A stretch of DNA of 64,000 nucleotides, taken from NCBI GenBank assembly GCA_003755025.1, contig RJVL01000005.1, positions 44,685 through 108,684 of the forward strand, read 5' to 3'. Source of the DNA: Diaphorobacter nitroreducens (GTDB lineage Bacteria; Pseudomonadota; Gammaproteobacteria; Burkholderiales; Burkholderiaceae_C). The translations under genes and the position numbers were made by a program. Below, in pieces: positions 55,503-63,758 of this stretch. The notes beneath the pieces are model-generated. The model worked only from the letters and a program-made list of their open reading frames with translations, was not told the origin of the DNA and searched no databases. The first letter of the stretch is position 1. The number at the start of each line of letters is the position of its first letter.

Positions 55503-56910
55503 CTGCGAGCAGTTGGGCGTGCACTCCGCCAAAGCTGCCGTTGCTCATGCAGACGATGTGGTCGCCCGGCTGCACCGCTGCGCGGATCTGGCCCACCAGC
55601 GTGGGCAGGTCGCCCGCCGTCTGCGCGCGCGCACCCATAGGGGCCAGCGCCGCAGCGGCGTCCCAGTCCAGGCCGGCGGTATGGCAGAAGGCCAGGTCGG
55701 CCGGCTCCAGCGCCCAGGGCAACTGCGCCTTCATGGTGCCCAGCTTCATGGTGTTGCTGCGCGGCTCGAACACCGCCAGGATGCGCCCGCGGCCTTCGCC
55801 CTTGGGGCCCACGCGCCGGCGCAGTCCGTCCAGCGTGGTGCGCAGCGCCGTGGGATGGTGCGCAAAGTCGTCATAGACAGCGATGCCCCGTACCGTGCCG
55901 CGCAGCTCCATGCGGCGCTTGACGTTCTCGAAGCGCGCCAGTGCCTCGGCCGCCTGGGCAGGCGTCACGCCCACATGCTCGGCGGCCGCGATGGCAGCGA
56001 GGGCATTGAGCTGGTTGTGCACGCCCGTCAGCGTCCACTGCACGCGTGCCACTGTGCGGCCCCGCTGCAGCACCTCGAAATCGTGCGGCTCGCCTTGCGC
56101 GCCGAAGTCGCTCACCGCGGTGCCAAAGTTGGCCACGCCGCTCCAGCAGCCGGCGTGCAGTACGCGTGCCAGGCTCTCCTCCAGCCCATTGACCACCACG
56201 CGGCCCGAGGGCGGCACCGTGCGCACCAAGTGGTGGAACTGCCGTTCGATCTGGCCCAGGTCGTCAAAGATGTCGGCGTGATCGAACTCCAGGTTGTTCA
56301 GCACGGCGGTGCGGGGGCGGTAGTGCACGAATTTGCTGCGCTTGTCGAAGAACGCGGTGTCATATTCATCCGCCTCGATCACGAACAGCGGCGCCGTGGC
56401 GAGCGGTCCTGGCCCGGCCAGGGGCCGTACGGGTGCGCCCAGACGCGCGGATACGCCGAAGTTCATCGGCACACCGCCCACCAGGAAGCCGGGCGCCAGG
56501 CCCGCGCATTCCAGAATCCAGGCCAGCATGGACGTGGTGGTCGTCTTGCCGTGCGTGCCGGCGACGGCCAGCACATGGCGGCCCTGCAGCACATGCTCGG
56601 CCAGCCATTGCGGCCCGCTGGTGTAGGGCGCGCCCGCGTCGAGGATGGCCTCCATCAGCGGAAACTTCGGCGTGCCGTCCGCCAGCCGCGCGCGGCTGAC
56701 CACGTTGCCCACCACGAACATGTCGGGCTTCAGCGCGAGCTGGTCGGCGCCATAGCCTTCGATCAACTCTATTCCCAAGGCGCGCAACTGGTCGCTCATG
56801 GGAGGGTAGACGCCGGCGTCGCAGCCGGTGACACGGTGGCCCGCCTCGCGCGCCAGCGCGGCCAGGCCGCCCATGAACGTGCCGCAGATGCCCAGGATGT
56901 GTATATGCAT
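55486..56910 (-). CDS. mpl: UDP-MurNAc:L-Ala-gamma-D-Glu-meso-DAP ligase
   Basis: 474 aa Mur-ligase paralogue used in peptidoglycan recycling: it joins the tripeptide recovered from turnover to UDP-MurNAc. MHIHILGICGTFMGGLAALAREAGHRVTGCDAGVYPPMSDQL is the Mpl-type N-terminus. P-loop [51 protein letters not shown] and DDFAHHPTAL follow. The final residues LSKQ and the stop codon are encoded within a dispersed palindromic repeat. A TAGAAT box lies 8 nt before the ATG on the minus strand. Confidence 0.97.
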   Translation of the reverse strand: MHIHILGICGTFMGGLAALAREAGHRVTGCDAGVYPPMSDQLRALGIELIEGYGADQLALKPDMFVVGNVVSRARLADGTPKFPLMEAILDAGAPYTSGPQWLAEHVLQGRHVLAVAGTHGKTTTTSMLAWILECAGLAPGFLVGGVPMNFGVSARLGAPVRPLAGPGPLATAPLFVIEADEYDTAFFDKRSKFVHYRPRTAVLNNLEFDHADIFDDLGQIERQFHHLVRTVPPSGRVVVNGLEESLARVLHAGCWSGVANFGTAVSDFGAQGEPHDFEVLQRGRTVARVQWTLTGVHNQLNALAAIAAAEHVGVTPAQAAEALARFENVKRRMELRGTVRGIAVYDDFAHHPTALRTTLDGLRRRVGPKGEGRGRILAVFEPRSNTMKLGTMKAQLPWALEPADLAFCHTAGLDWDAAAALAPMGARAQTAGDLPTLVGQIRAAVQPGDHIVCMSNGSFGGVHAQLLAELSKQ

Positions 56911-56918
56911 GGCTCCCG

Positions 56919-56924
56919 ATTCTA
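56919..56924 (-). promoter_or_regulatory. -10-like box of a probable leaderless promoter, mpl
   Basis: On the minus strand TAGAAT is followed by 8 nt (cgggagcc) and the ATG at 56910. The GGGAG in the spacer is only 2 nt from the ATG. Confidence 0.4.
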
Positions 56925-56949
56925 TGGACCTCGGTGGAACCTCCAGGAT

Positions 56950-57011
56950 TTATGAAAAAAATGGGTCTAACGCCCGTTGATAAAGCGCGAACAGCTATCG
57001 AATAGGGAGCA
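56950..57011. repeat. Diverged dispersed repeat upstream of the 57127 gene
   Basis: Sequence ttatgaaaaaaatgggtctaacgcccgttgataaagcgcgaacagctatcgaatagggagc retains the spacing and the right end (aagcgcgaacagctatc) of the family but has a worn left arm. It occupies most of the mpl-57127 divergent spacer. Confidence 0.6.
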
Positions 57012-57126
57012 AATGGCGGATGCATGGTGCATTACCCCTGCGGCGGGTGCGCCGTCACGGTTGCGTCAACGGTATTGCGGGGCATTGGGGCGACAATGGA
57101 CGTCCTGCGTTCTGGACCGTGCCGCC

Positions 57127-57738
57127 ATGCAAAACGCCCTTGCCATCGAAATCGCCAATGCCGCAGCCCGCCTGGTGGTCGAGGAGGGGCTGGAGTGGGG
57201 GGCGGCCAAGCGCCGCGCGGTCAAGGAGTTGGGGCTACCCCAGCGCACGCCGCTGCCCGACAACGACCTCGTCGAGGATGCAGTGCGGGAGTACATCGGC
57301 CTGTTTTGCGCCGATACCCAACCCTCCGAATTGCGGGCGCTGCGCGAATTGGCACTGGTGTGGATGCAACGCATGCAGGACTTCCGCCCCTACCTGGGCG
57401 GTGCGGTCTGGCACGGCACGGCCACACGGCTGTCCGACATCTACCTGGCGCTGTTCTGCGACGATCCCAAATCGGCCGAGATTGCCCTCATCGACCACCA
57501 TGTGAATTACGAGCCCCGCACCGTCATGGGTTTCCGGGGCGAGCCGGTCGATGCCTTGAGTCTGAGCAGCCGATCCGCCGCGTTGCACGAAGAGATCGGC
57601 GTGCATCTGCTGATCTATGACCTGGACGACCTGCGTGGCGCGCTGCGCCCCGACGCCCGGGGGCGCGCGCCCCGGGGTGATCTGCAAGCCGTGCGCCGGT
57701 TGCTGCAGGAAATGCCTACTTCCACCCTGTCTTCATGA
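57127..57738 (+). CDS. Conserved-looking hypothetical protein, 203 aa
   Basis: I cannot name the family with confidence. The N-terminal helix pair (ALAIEIANAAARLVVEEGLEWGAAKRRAVKELGLP) precedes an acidic stretch (LPDNDLVEDAVREYIGLFC). The C-terminal half has PYLGGAVWHGTATRLSDIYLALFCDDPKSAEIALIDHHVNYE, then HEEIGVHLLIYDLDDLRGAL; the GGAVWHGTATRLSDI-DD pattern faintly recalls nucleotidyltransferase-type folds, which is speculative. The stop overlaps the TlpA-like gene start (ATGA), so the two are probably coupled. The frame is open upstream to 56977, and an ATG at 57013 preceded by GGGAG would add 38 residues. Confidence 0.75.
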   Translation: MQNALAIEIANAAARLVVEEGLEWGAAKRRAVKELGLPQRTPLPDNDLVEDAVREYIGLFCADTQPSELRALRELALVWMQRMQDFRPYLGGAVWHGTATRLSDIYLALFCDDPKSAEIALIDHHVNYEPRTVMGFRGEPVDALSLSSRSAALHEEIGVHLLIYDLDDLRGALRPDARGRAPRGDLQAVRRLLQEMPTSTLSS

Positions 57739-58322
57739 ACGAGCCCACTCTTTCCTCTTCGGCGTCTGCCGATTCCGCAAAGGCGCCGAGCGCCCATCCG
57801 CTCCGCCGCCGCCGCTGGCTGCTGGTGGGGGCCGGTGCCCTTGCCGCCCTGGGGGGCGCGGGGCTGGCGGCCTGGCGGCTGCGGCCGGGCCCGGTGCAGG
57901 AGGGCGTGTCCGACGCCGTCTGGGGCGCGCAGTTTGAAGGCCCGGCGGGCGAAGTGCTGTCCATGGCCGCCTTGCGGGGTCGCCCCCTGCTGTTGAATTT
58001 TTGGGCCACCTGGTGCCCCCCGTGCGTGGAAGAACTGCCGCTGCTCAATGCCTTTTATGGGGAACACCGCGCCAAAGGGTGGCAGGTTGTGGGCTTGGCG
58101 ATCGATCAGCCTTCCAACGTGCGCAAATTTCTAGAGCGCATGCCTCTCGATTTCCCAATCGCCTTGGGGGGGCTGGGCGGCACCGACCTGGCGCGCGGGC
58201 TGGGCAACGAAAAGGGCGGGCTGCCCTTTACCGTACTGTTTGGCGCAAATGGCAGCATTTTGAAGCGTAAAATGGGCCAACTGACGGCGCAGGATCTCCA
58301 AGGCTGGTCCACAACGTTGTGA
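57735..58322 (+). CDS. TlpA-family membrane-anchored thioredoxin-like protein
   Basis: 195 aa. A short basic N-terminus (PLRRRRW) and one membrane segment (residues about 28-47) anchor a periplasmic thioredoxin fold. Active site WCPPC (C94, C97) in LLNFWATWCPPCVEELPLLN and the cis-Pro segment GGLPFTVLFGANG. Family members reduce cytochrome c or other exported proteins. Translationally coupled to the preceding hypothetical gene. Confidence 0.93.
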   Translation: MNEPTLSSSASADSAKAPSAHPLRRRRWLLVGAGALAALGGAGLAAWRLRPGPVQEGVSDAVWGAQFEGPAGEVLSMAALRGRPLLLNFWATWCPPCVEELPLLNAFYGEHRAKGWQVVGLAIDQPSNVRKFLERMPLDFPIALGGLGGTDLARGLGNEKGGLPFTVLFGANGSILKRKMGQLTAQDLQGWSTTL

Positions 58323-58432
58323 GCGCCTGTGTTTCCTCAATGGAGATGGTGGCAATTGGGGTCGTTTCGGTGAAATAGTCCGAAATTAGGGTAAATTCGC
58401 TCCCCATTCCGTTTCTAGCCGTTGGAGCCCCC

Positions 58433-58897
58433 ATGGATTTGCGCAAACTCAAGACCCTCATCGATCTGGTCTCCGAGTCGAATGTTTCTGAACTCGAGAT
58501 CACCGAAGCCGAGGGCAAGGTCCGCATCGTGAAGAGCGGCGGGGCCGTGGTGCAGCAGTTCGTCGCCGCTCCCGTCCAAACCCCCATGGCCGCCGCGCCC
58601 GTAGCGGCCGCGCCCACCGCGCCCGTTGCTGAATTGCCTGCCCCCGCGGCGGCGGCCCCTTCTGGCCATATCGTCAAGTCGCCCATGGTGGGTACGTTCT
58701 ATCGCGCGTCCAGCCCGGGCGCGAAGCCGTTTGTCGAGGTGGGCAGCAAGGTCAAGGAAGGTGACACGGTGTGCATCGTCGAAGCCATGAAGATCCTGAA
58801 CGAGATCGAGGCCGACAAGTCCGGCACGGTGACCCGCATCCTGGGTGAGAACGGGCAGGCGGTGGAATACGGGCAGCCGCTGTTCGTCATCGAGTAA
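58433..58897 (+). CDS. accB: Biotin carboxyl carrier protein of acetyl-CoA carboxylase
   Basis: 154 aa. N-terminal [36 protein letters not shown], an Ala/Pro-rich hinge (residues about 45-80), then the biotinyl domain with the thumb segment and [10 protein letters not shown]120 is the biotinylated lysine. Together with AccC, encoded next, it performs the biotin carboxylase half of malonyl-CoA synthesis. The 110 nt upstream of it is AT-richer than its surroundings and probably contains the accBC promoter (gggtaaattc at about 58389). Confidence 0.98.
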   Translation: MDLRKLKTLIDLVSESNVSELEITEAEGKVRIVKSGGAVVQQFVAAPVQTPMAAAPVAAAPTAPVAELPAPAAAAPSGHIVKSPMVGTFYRASSPGAKPFVEVGSKVKEGDTVCIVEAMKILNEIEADKSGTVTRILGENGQAVEYGQPLFVIE

Positions 58898-59010
58898 GCC
58901 GCGCATGAGCGCTTCAGCCCCCGCCGCATGCGCTCGTTGCGCGTGCATGGCAGCACCAGGCGCTGGCGCGGGTTTTTGTCTGCATGCGGCCTTGAGCCGC
59001 GAGGCCAACC

Positions 59011-60360
59011 ATGTTTAAGAAGATTTTGGTCGCCAATCGCGGCGAGATTGCCCTGCGAATCCAGCGTGCCTGCCACGAACTGGGTGTGAAGGCCGTGATG
59101 GTCTATTCCGAGGCCGACCGCGACGCCAAATATGTCAAGCTGGCGGAGGAGGCTGTGTGCATCGGCCCCGCGCCCTCGCCGCTGTCCTACCTCAACATGC
59201 CTGCCATCATTTCGGCGGCCGAGGTGACGGACGCCGAGGCCATTCACCCGGGGTATGGCTTCCTGTCGGAAAACGCCGATTTCGCCGAACGGGTGGAAAA
59301 GAGCGGGTTCCAGTTCATCGGCCCGACGCCCGACTCCATCCGCATGATGGGTGACAAGGTGTCGGCCAAGCAGGCCATGATCCGCGCGGGCGTACCCTGC
59401 GTGCCGGGCTCCGATGGCGAGTTGCCGGATGATCCAGTGCAGATCCGCCGCATTGCCAAGAGCATCGGTTACCCGGTCATCATCAAGGCCGCTGGCGGTG
59501 GTGGCGGCCGTGGCATGCGAGTGGTTCACACCGAGGCGGCGCTGGTCAACGCGGTGCAGATGACCAAGGCCGAGGCGCAGGCCGCCTTTGGCAACCCGGC
59601 CGTGTACATGGAGAAATTCCTCCAGAACCCGCGCCATATAGAGATCCAGATACTGGCCGACAAGTACCGCAATGCCGTGTACTTGGGCGAGCGCGACTGC
59701 TCCATGCAGCGTCGCCACCAGAAGGTGATCGAGGAAGCGCCGGCACCGGGTATTCCGCGCAAGCTGATCGAGAAGATTGGCGAACGCTGCGTGGCCGCCT
59801 GCAAGAAGATCGGCTACCGCGGTGCGGGTACGTTCGAGTTCCTGTACGAGAACGGCGAGTTCTACTTCATCGAGATGAACACCCGCGTGCAGGTGGAGCA
59901 CCCGGTGACCGAGTGGATCACGGGCGTGGACATCGTGCGCACGCAAATCATGGTGGCTGCGGGCGAAAAACTGCCGTTCACTCAGCGCCAGGTTCAGATC
60001 CATGGCCATGCGATCGAGTGCCGGGTGAACGCTGAGGATCCCTACAAGTTCATCCCGTCGCCGGGGCGCATCACGATGTGGCACGCGCCTGGCGGCCCGG
60101 GCGTGCGCGTGGACTCGCACGCCTATACGAACTACTACGTGCCGCCGAATTACGACTCCATGATCGGCAAGATCATCGTGCACGGCGATACGCGCGAGCA
60201 AGCCCTGGCGCGCATGCGCACGGCACTGTCGGAAACGGTGATCGAAGGCATCAATACCAACGTGGCGCTGCACCGCGAACTCATGGTGGACGCCAAGTTC
60301 GTAGCGGGCGGCACCAACATCCACTACCTGGAGGAGTGGCTGTCGCAGCGCCAGCGCTGA
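59011..60360 (+). CDS. accC: Biotin carboxylase subunit of acetyl-CoA carboxylase
   Basis: 449 aa ATP-grasp enzyme. [38 protein letters not shown], the glycine-rich ATP loop [32 protein letters not shown], and [14 protein letters not shown] are all present. It carboxylates biotin on AccB. The 113 nt accB-accC spacer is GC-rich; the ATG is preceded by GAGG. A strong terminator follows. Confidence 0.98.
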   Translation: MFKKILVANRGEIALRIQRACHELGVKAVMVYSEADRDAKYVKLAEEAVCIGPAPSPLSYLNMPAIISAAEVTDAEAIHPGYGFLSENADFAERVEKSGFQFIGPTPDSIRMMGDKVSAKQAMIRAGVPCVPGSDGELPDDPVQIRRIAKSIGYPVIIKAAGGGGGRGMRVVHTEAALVNAVQMTKAEAQAAFGNPAVYMEKFLQNPRHIEIQILADKYRNAVYLGERDCSMQRRHQKVIEEAPAPGIPRKLIEKIGERCVAACKKIGYRGAGTFEFLYENGEFYFIEMNTRVQVEHPVTEWITGVDIVRTQIMVAAGEKLPFTQRQVQIHGHAIECRVNAEDPYKFIPSPGRITMWHAPGGPGVRVDSHAYTNYYVPPNYDSMIGKIIVHGDTREQALARMRTALSETVIEGINTNVALHRELMVDAKFVAGGTNIHYLEEWLSQRQR

Positions 60361-60384
60361 TCGTCAGCACTTCTGACCTGCCCG

Positions 60385-60416
60385 CTGGCATCCGGAAACG
60401 GATGCCAGCTTTTTTT
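60385..60416 (+). terminator. Rho-independent terminator after accC
   Basis: Perfect 10 bp stem CTGGCATCCG / CGGATGCCAG with a GAAA tetraloop and a run of seven T. It separates accBC from prmA. Confidence 0.94.
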
Positions 60417-60445
60417 CATGGATCGCGTGCAAGGAGGTTGATCCC

Positions 60446-61339
60446 ATGTTCGAGCTGAACCTGTTGTGTCCCGAGGAACGGGTGGAGACCGTGAGCGACG
60501 CGCTCGATGCGCTGGAAGCCTTGAGCGTTTCGGTGGAAGATGCCGACGCGCACACCGATGCCGAGCAGGCGCTTTTTGGAGAACCTGGCATGCCGGCCCC
60601 GCGTGAGGGTTGGCAGCGTAGCCGCATCACTGCCCTGTTTCCTACGCAAGAGGCGGCCGAGGAGGCGCGGCAACTGTTGCAGGCCCAGGATTTCTTCGAG
60701 GGCTGCATCGTGCAGGGGGTGAGTGTGGTGCAGGAGCAGGACTGGGTCCGGCTCACGCAATCCCAGTTCGCGCCGGTGGACATCACGCCCGATTTCTGGA
60801 TCGTGCCGACGTGGCACGAGATGCCCGCGGCTGCGCGCCGTAGCATCCGCCTGGATCCAGGGCTGGCCTTTGGCACGGGAACCCACCCAACCACGCGCAT
60901 GTGCCTGCGCTGGATTGCCAAACATGGCGACGCGGCCGGGCAGGCGCTGGGGCGCGTGCTCGACTATGGCTGCGGCTCCGGCATCCTGGCGATCGGCGCC
61001 GCGAAATTTGGCGCCACAGAGATCGACGCGGTGGACATTGACGCGGCAGCCGTGGAATCCACGCGACAAAATGCGCAAGCCAACGGCGTGCAGGTGAACG
61101 CGGGTCTGCCCGAGCGGGCGCAAGGGCAATACCAGACCGTGTTGGCGAATATTCTGGCGACGCCGCTCAAGGTGCTGGCGCCCTTGCTCAGCGGCCATGT
61201 TGCGCAGGGCGGGCACCTTGTGCTGGCCGGCATCCTGGAGCGGCAGGCGGAGGAGCTGCAGGAGGCCTATGCGCCGTGGCTGCAGTTGCAGGTGTCGGAC
61301 CGTGAGGATGGCTGGATCCTGATGACCGCGCGTCGCTAA
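60446..61339 (+). CDS. prmA: Ribosomal protein L11 methyltransferase
   Basis: 297 aa. The N-terminal domain (MFELNLLCPEERVETVSDALDALEALSVSVED) is followed by the linker and SAM-binding domain: RLDPGLAFGTGTHPTTRMCLRW, LDYGCGSGILAIGAAKFGA, and VLANILATPLKVLAPLL. It trimethylates L11. The ribosome-binding site is almost fully complementary to the 16S tail (AAGGAGGTTGAT). The stop codon lies in a 14 nt tandem duplication (61325-61360). Confidence 0.97.
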   Translation: MFELNLLCPEERVETVSDALDALEALSVSVEDADAHTDAEQALFGEPGMPAPREGWQRSRITALFPTQEAAEEARQLLQAQDFFEGCIVQGVSVVQEQDWVRLTQSQFAPVDITPDFWIVPTWHEMPAAARRSIRLDPGLAFGTGTHPTTRMCLRWIAKHGDAAGQALGRVLDYGCGSGILAIGAAKFGATEIDAVDIDAAAVESTRQNAQANGVQVNAGLPERAQGQYQTVLANILATPLKVLAPLLSGHVAQGGHLVLAGILERQAEELQEAYAPWLQLQVSDREDGWILMTARR

Positions 61340-61360
61340 CCGCGCGTCGCTGACCGCGCG
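61325..61360 (+). repeat. 14 nt tandem repeat across the prmA stop
   Basis: accgcgcgtcgct(a/g) occurs at 61325 and 61339, with a third partial copy accgcgcg at 61353. The first copy contains the end of prmA and its TAA. Confidence 0.85.
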
Positions 61361-61387
61361 GGCTGCGCGGGGCCGTAGAGGGGCCCC

Positions 61388-61393
61388 TACAAT
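61388..61393 (+). promoter_or_regulatory. -10-like box of a probable leaderless promoter, DUF3426 gene
   Basis: TACAAT followed by 9 nt (ccacagccg) and the ATG at 61403, without a Shine-Dalgarno sequence. Confidence 0.45.
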
Positions 61394-61402
61394 CCACAGC
61401 CG

Positions 61403-62740
61403 ATGAGCCAGATCACCCGCTGCCCCCACTGCTCCACCACCTTTCGGGTGGTTGCCGATCAGCTGCGGATATCGGAAGGCTGGGTGCGATGCGGGCACTG
61501 CAAGGAAGTGTTCGATGCATCGCAGCACTTGCAGGTGCAGGAGGCGGAGCCGTTGCTTTCCGACCTGCTTCTGGATGCGCTCAAGCCTCCGCCACAGCCC
61601 GTCGGTAAAGCCTCGGAAGGCATTCAGGTCTGGGGCAGTGCGCGGCATGTGGAGGCTCCAACATCGCTTGCGCCGGACCCGGTGATGTCTGCAGCGGCCG
61701 CGTGTGCACCGCAGGAAGTGGTTCCCGCGGTGGATGAAGGCCTGCGTACGGAAAGCGAAACTCCACCATGGGTTCCCCCACCGCCCCCGGTCCCCGCCTT
61801 TCTGCTGGCGAATCCTGAGGGCGCAGCGCCTGCGAAGACGCCGAAAGCAATGGCTGCGCCCCCGGTGGATGCCGATGCGGCGCCCCTGTCTCCAGCCGCG
61901 CGCGATATTCCCGCCCCGCCAGTCCATACGCTCCCGCAGGGTTACGAGTTACCGGCGGCGCCTCTTGAGGACGATGCGGAATCGGAGGAACCCAGCAGCC
62001 ACGAATCCGCGGAAGCACCTGCCGTTCTGGTTTCACCGGTACCCACAGAGGAGGGGGCCACGTCCGCTGCGGGGAGGGCGGCGCAGGAGACCATCGAATC
62101 ACCAGAGATGGCGCCCAGCCCGACTGAACCGCTGGAGTCCCTGGCGCCATCGGAGGATGCAGGCGCGCCATCGCTGGAGCGGGAAGAAGGGCGCGCCGAC
62201 GACCGCACGGATTCCGTTATTGAACCTGGCTTCGTGAAGGCTGCGCGCCGCAACGCGTTCTGGCGCAGGCCCTCGGTACGTGTGGGCCTGTCCTTGGTCG
62301 GCCTGACGTTGGTGGTGGCCTTGCTTCTCCAAATCACCATCCAGGAACGGGACGACATCGCATCGCGTCATCCCGCGGCCCGCGCATGGATGGAGCGACT
62401 GTGCGCGCGCTTGCAGTGCGTGCTGCAACCTCCACGGCACATCACGGCAGTGGTCATCGACAGCTCATCGTTTCTGAAGGCGCGCCACGATCCGTCCGGG
62501 TACCAGTTGCAGATGAGCGTGAAGAATACGTCGACCCAGGCCGTTGCGATGCCGGCGCTGGAACTCACGCTGACGGATGCGCAAGACCAACCCATTGTGC
62601 GGCGCGTATTGCTGCGTGACGAACTGGGGGCCCCCCTGGAATTGGCACCAGGTTTCGTGTGGAGCGGTGCACTGCCGTTGCAGGTGATCCAGGGCGCTGC
62701 GCAGGTGGCCGGCTATCGGCTGGTGGCCTTCTATCCCTGA
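61403..62740 (+). CDS. Zinc-ribbon / DUF3426 membrane protein
   Basis: 445 aa. The first 40 residues are an MJ0042-type zinc finger (RCPHCSTTFRV ... RCGHCKEVFDA, two CxxC pairs). A long acidic, Pro/Ala/Glu-rich linker (about 45-285) leads to one membrane segment (about 295-315, VGLSLVGLTLVVALLLQI). The C-terminal DUF3426 domain is periplasmic (ITAVVIDSSSFLKARHDPSGYQLQMSVKNTSTQAVAMPALELTLTDAQDQPIVRRVL). The arrangement prmA-DUF3426-PfkB is common in beta-proteobacteria; the role is unknown. Confidence 0.92.
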   Translation: MSQITRCPHCSTTFRVVADQLRISEGWVRCGHCKEVFDASQHLQVQEAEPLLSDLLLDALKPPPQPVGKASEGIQVWGSARHVEAPTSLAPDPVMSAAAACAPQEVVPAVDEGLRTESETPPWVPPPPPVPAFLLANPEGAAPAKTPKAMAAPPVDADAAPLSPAARDIPAPPVHTLPQGYELPAAPLEDDAESEEPSSHESAEAPAVLVSPVPTEEGATSAAGRAAQETIESPEMAPSPTEPLESLAPSEDAGAPSLEREEGRADDRTDSVIEPGFVKAARRNAFWRRPSVRVGLSLVGLTLVVALLLQITIQERDDIASRHPAARAWMERLCARLQCVLQPPRHITAVVIDSSSFLKARHDPSGYQLQMSVKNTSTQAVAMPALELTLTDAQDQPIVRRVLLRDELGAPLELAPGFVWSGALPLQVIQGAAQVAGYRLVAFYP

Positions 62741-62765
62741 TTTTTTACTCTTGAGCTTTGACCCT

Positions 62766-63662
62766 ATGGCTGCGCTGATTTGCGGTTCCCTGGCCTTCGA
62801 CACCATCATGACGTTCGATGGGCGTTTTGCAGAGCAAATATTGCCCGAGCAACTGCATATCCTGAATGTGTCGTTTCTCGTTCCCACATTGCGCCGCGAC
62901 TTTGGAGGATGCGCTGGCAATATCGCATACAGCCTCAAGCTGTTGGGAGGCAACCCGCTGCCCATGGCCATGCTGGGCGCTGATGGCGGCGAATACTTGG
63001 CGCGACTGCAGCAACTCGGCGTCGACACCCGCTTTGTCGGCCGCGTGGAGGATACATACACCGCCCAGGCGATGATCATGACCGATCGGGACAACAACCA
63101 GATCACGGCGTTCCACCCCGGTGCCATGATGCAGGCCCACCTGCACCGCATCCCGCCCGGGGCGGGTGCGCACGTGGGCATCATCGCGCCGGACGGCCGT
63201 GAGGCCATGCTGCAGCACGCGGCGCAATTCGTCGAGGCGGGCATTCCGTTCGTGTTCGATCCGGGACAGGGGTTGCCCATGTTCGATGGCGCAGACCTGC
63301 GTCGATTCATCAAGCAGGCGAGCTGGATCGCCGTCAATGACTACGAAGGCAAGATGTTGTGCGACCGTACGGGCTGGAGCCTGGCAGAGATCTCGCATCG
63401 GGTCCGCGGCCTGATCGTCACACTGGGAGCACAGGGATGTGAGATCTGGGAACAGGGTGTCAGGACGCATGTTCCCCCTGTGCAACCGGCGCAGGTGGTG
63501 GACCCCACGGGCTGCGGGGATGCCTGGCGTGGCGGTTTGCTCTACGGCCTGGAGAAGGGGTGGACCCTGGCACGTTGCGCTCAGTTGGGCAACCGGCTGG
63601 GCGCGCTCAAGATCGCGCAACGCGGCCCGCAGAATTACCAGCTGGACTTTCAACCTGACTGA
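62766..63662 (+). CDS. PfkB-family carbohydrate/nucleoside kinase
   Basis: 298 aa. The PfkB signature near the C-terminus is DPTGCGDAWRGG, with catalytic D252. GGCAGNIAYSLKLLGGNPLPMAMLGADGGEYL is the N-terminal sugar-binding pattern, and VNDYEGKMLC the nucleotide side. The sequence is closest in feel to the adenosine kinase-like subgroup, but substrate cannot be settled. Start at ATG 62766; a TTG at 62751 is the alternative. Confidence 0.93.
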   Translation: MAALICGSLAFDTIMTFDGRFAEQILPEQLHILNVSFLVPTLRRDFGGCAGNIAYSLKLLGGNPLPMAMLGADGGEYLARLQQLGVDTRFVGRVEDTYTAQAMIMTDRDNNQITAFHPGAMMQAHLHRIPPGAGAHVGIIAPDGREAMLQHAAQFVEAGIPFVFDPGQGLPMFDGADLRRFIKQASWIAVNDYEGKMLCDRTGWSLAEISHRVRGLIVTLGAQGCEIWEQGVRTHVPPVQPAQVVDPTGCGDAWRGGLLYGLEKGWTLARCAQLGNRLGALKIAQRGPQNYQLDFQPD

Positions 63663-63710
63663 GCGAGCGCCGGGATTGAAGCAGCGTTTCTGACTGCGGA
63701 TTCGCCATAA

Positions 63711-63734
63711 AAAAACCCGGTGCAAGCACCGGGT
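63711..63734 (-). terminator. Rho-independent terminator for the histone H1-like gene
   Basis: Stem ACCCGGTGC (63715-63723) / GCACCGGGT (63726-63734). The A-run lies on the left of the plus strand, so a transcript from the right (minus strand) would end in the hairpin followed by U residues. Confidence 0.88.
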
Positions 63735-63758
63735 CGTAGGCTGGACTGTCCCGTAGCC

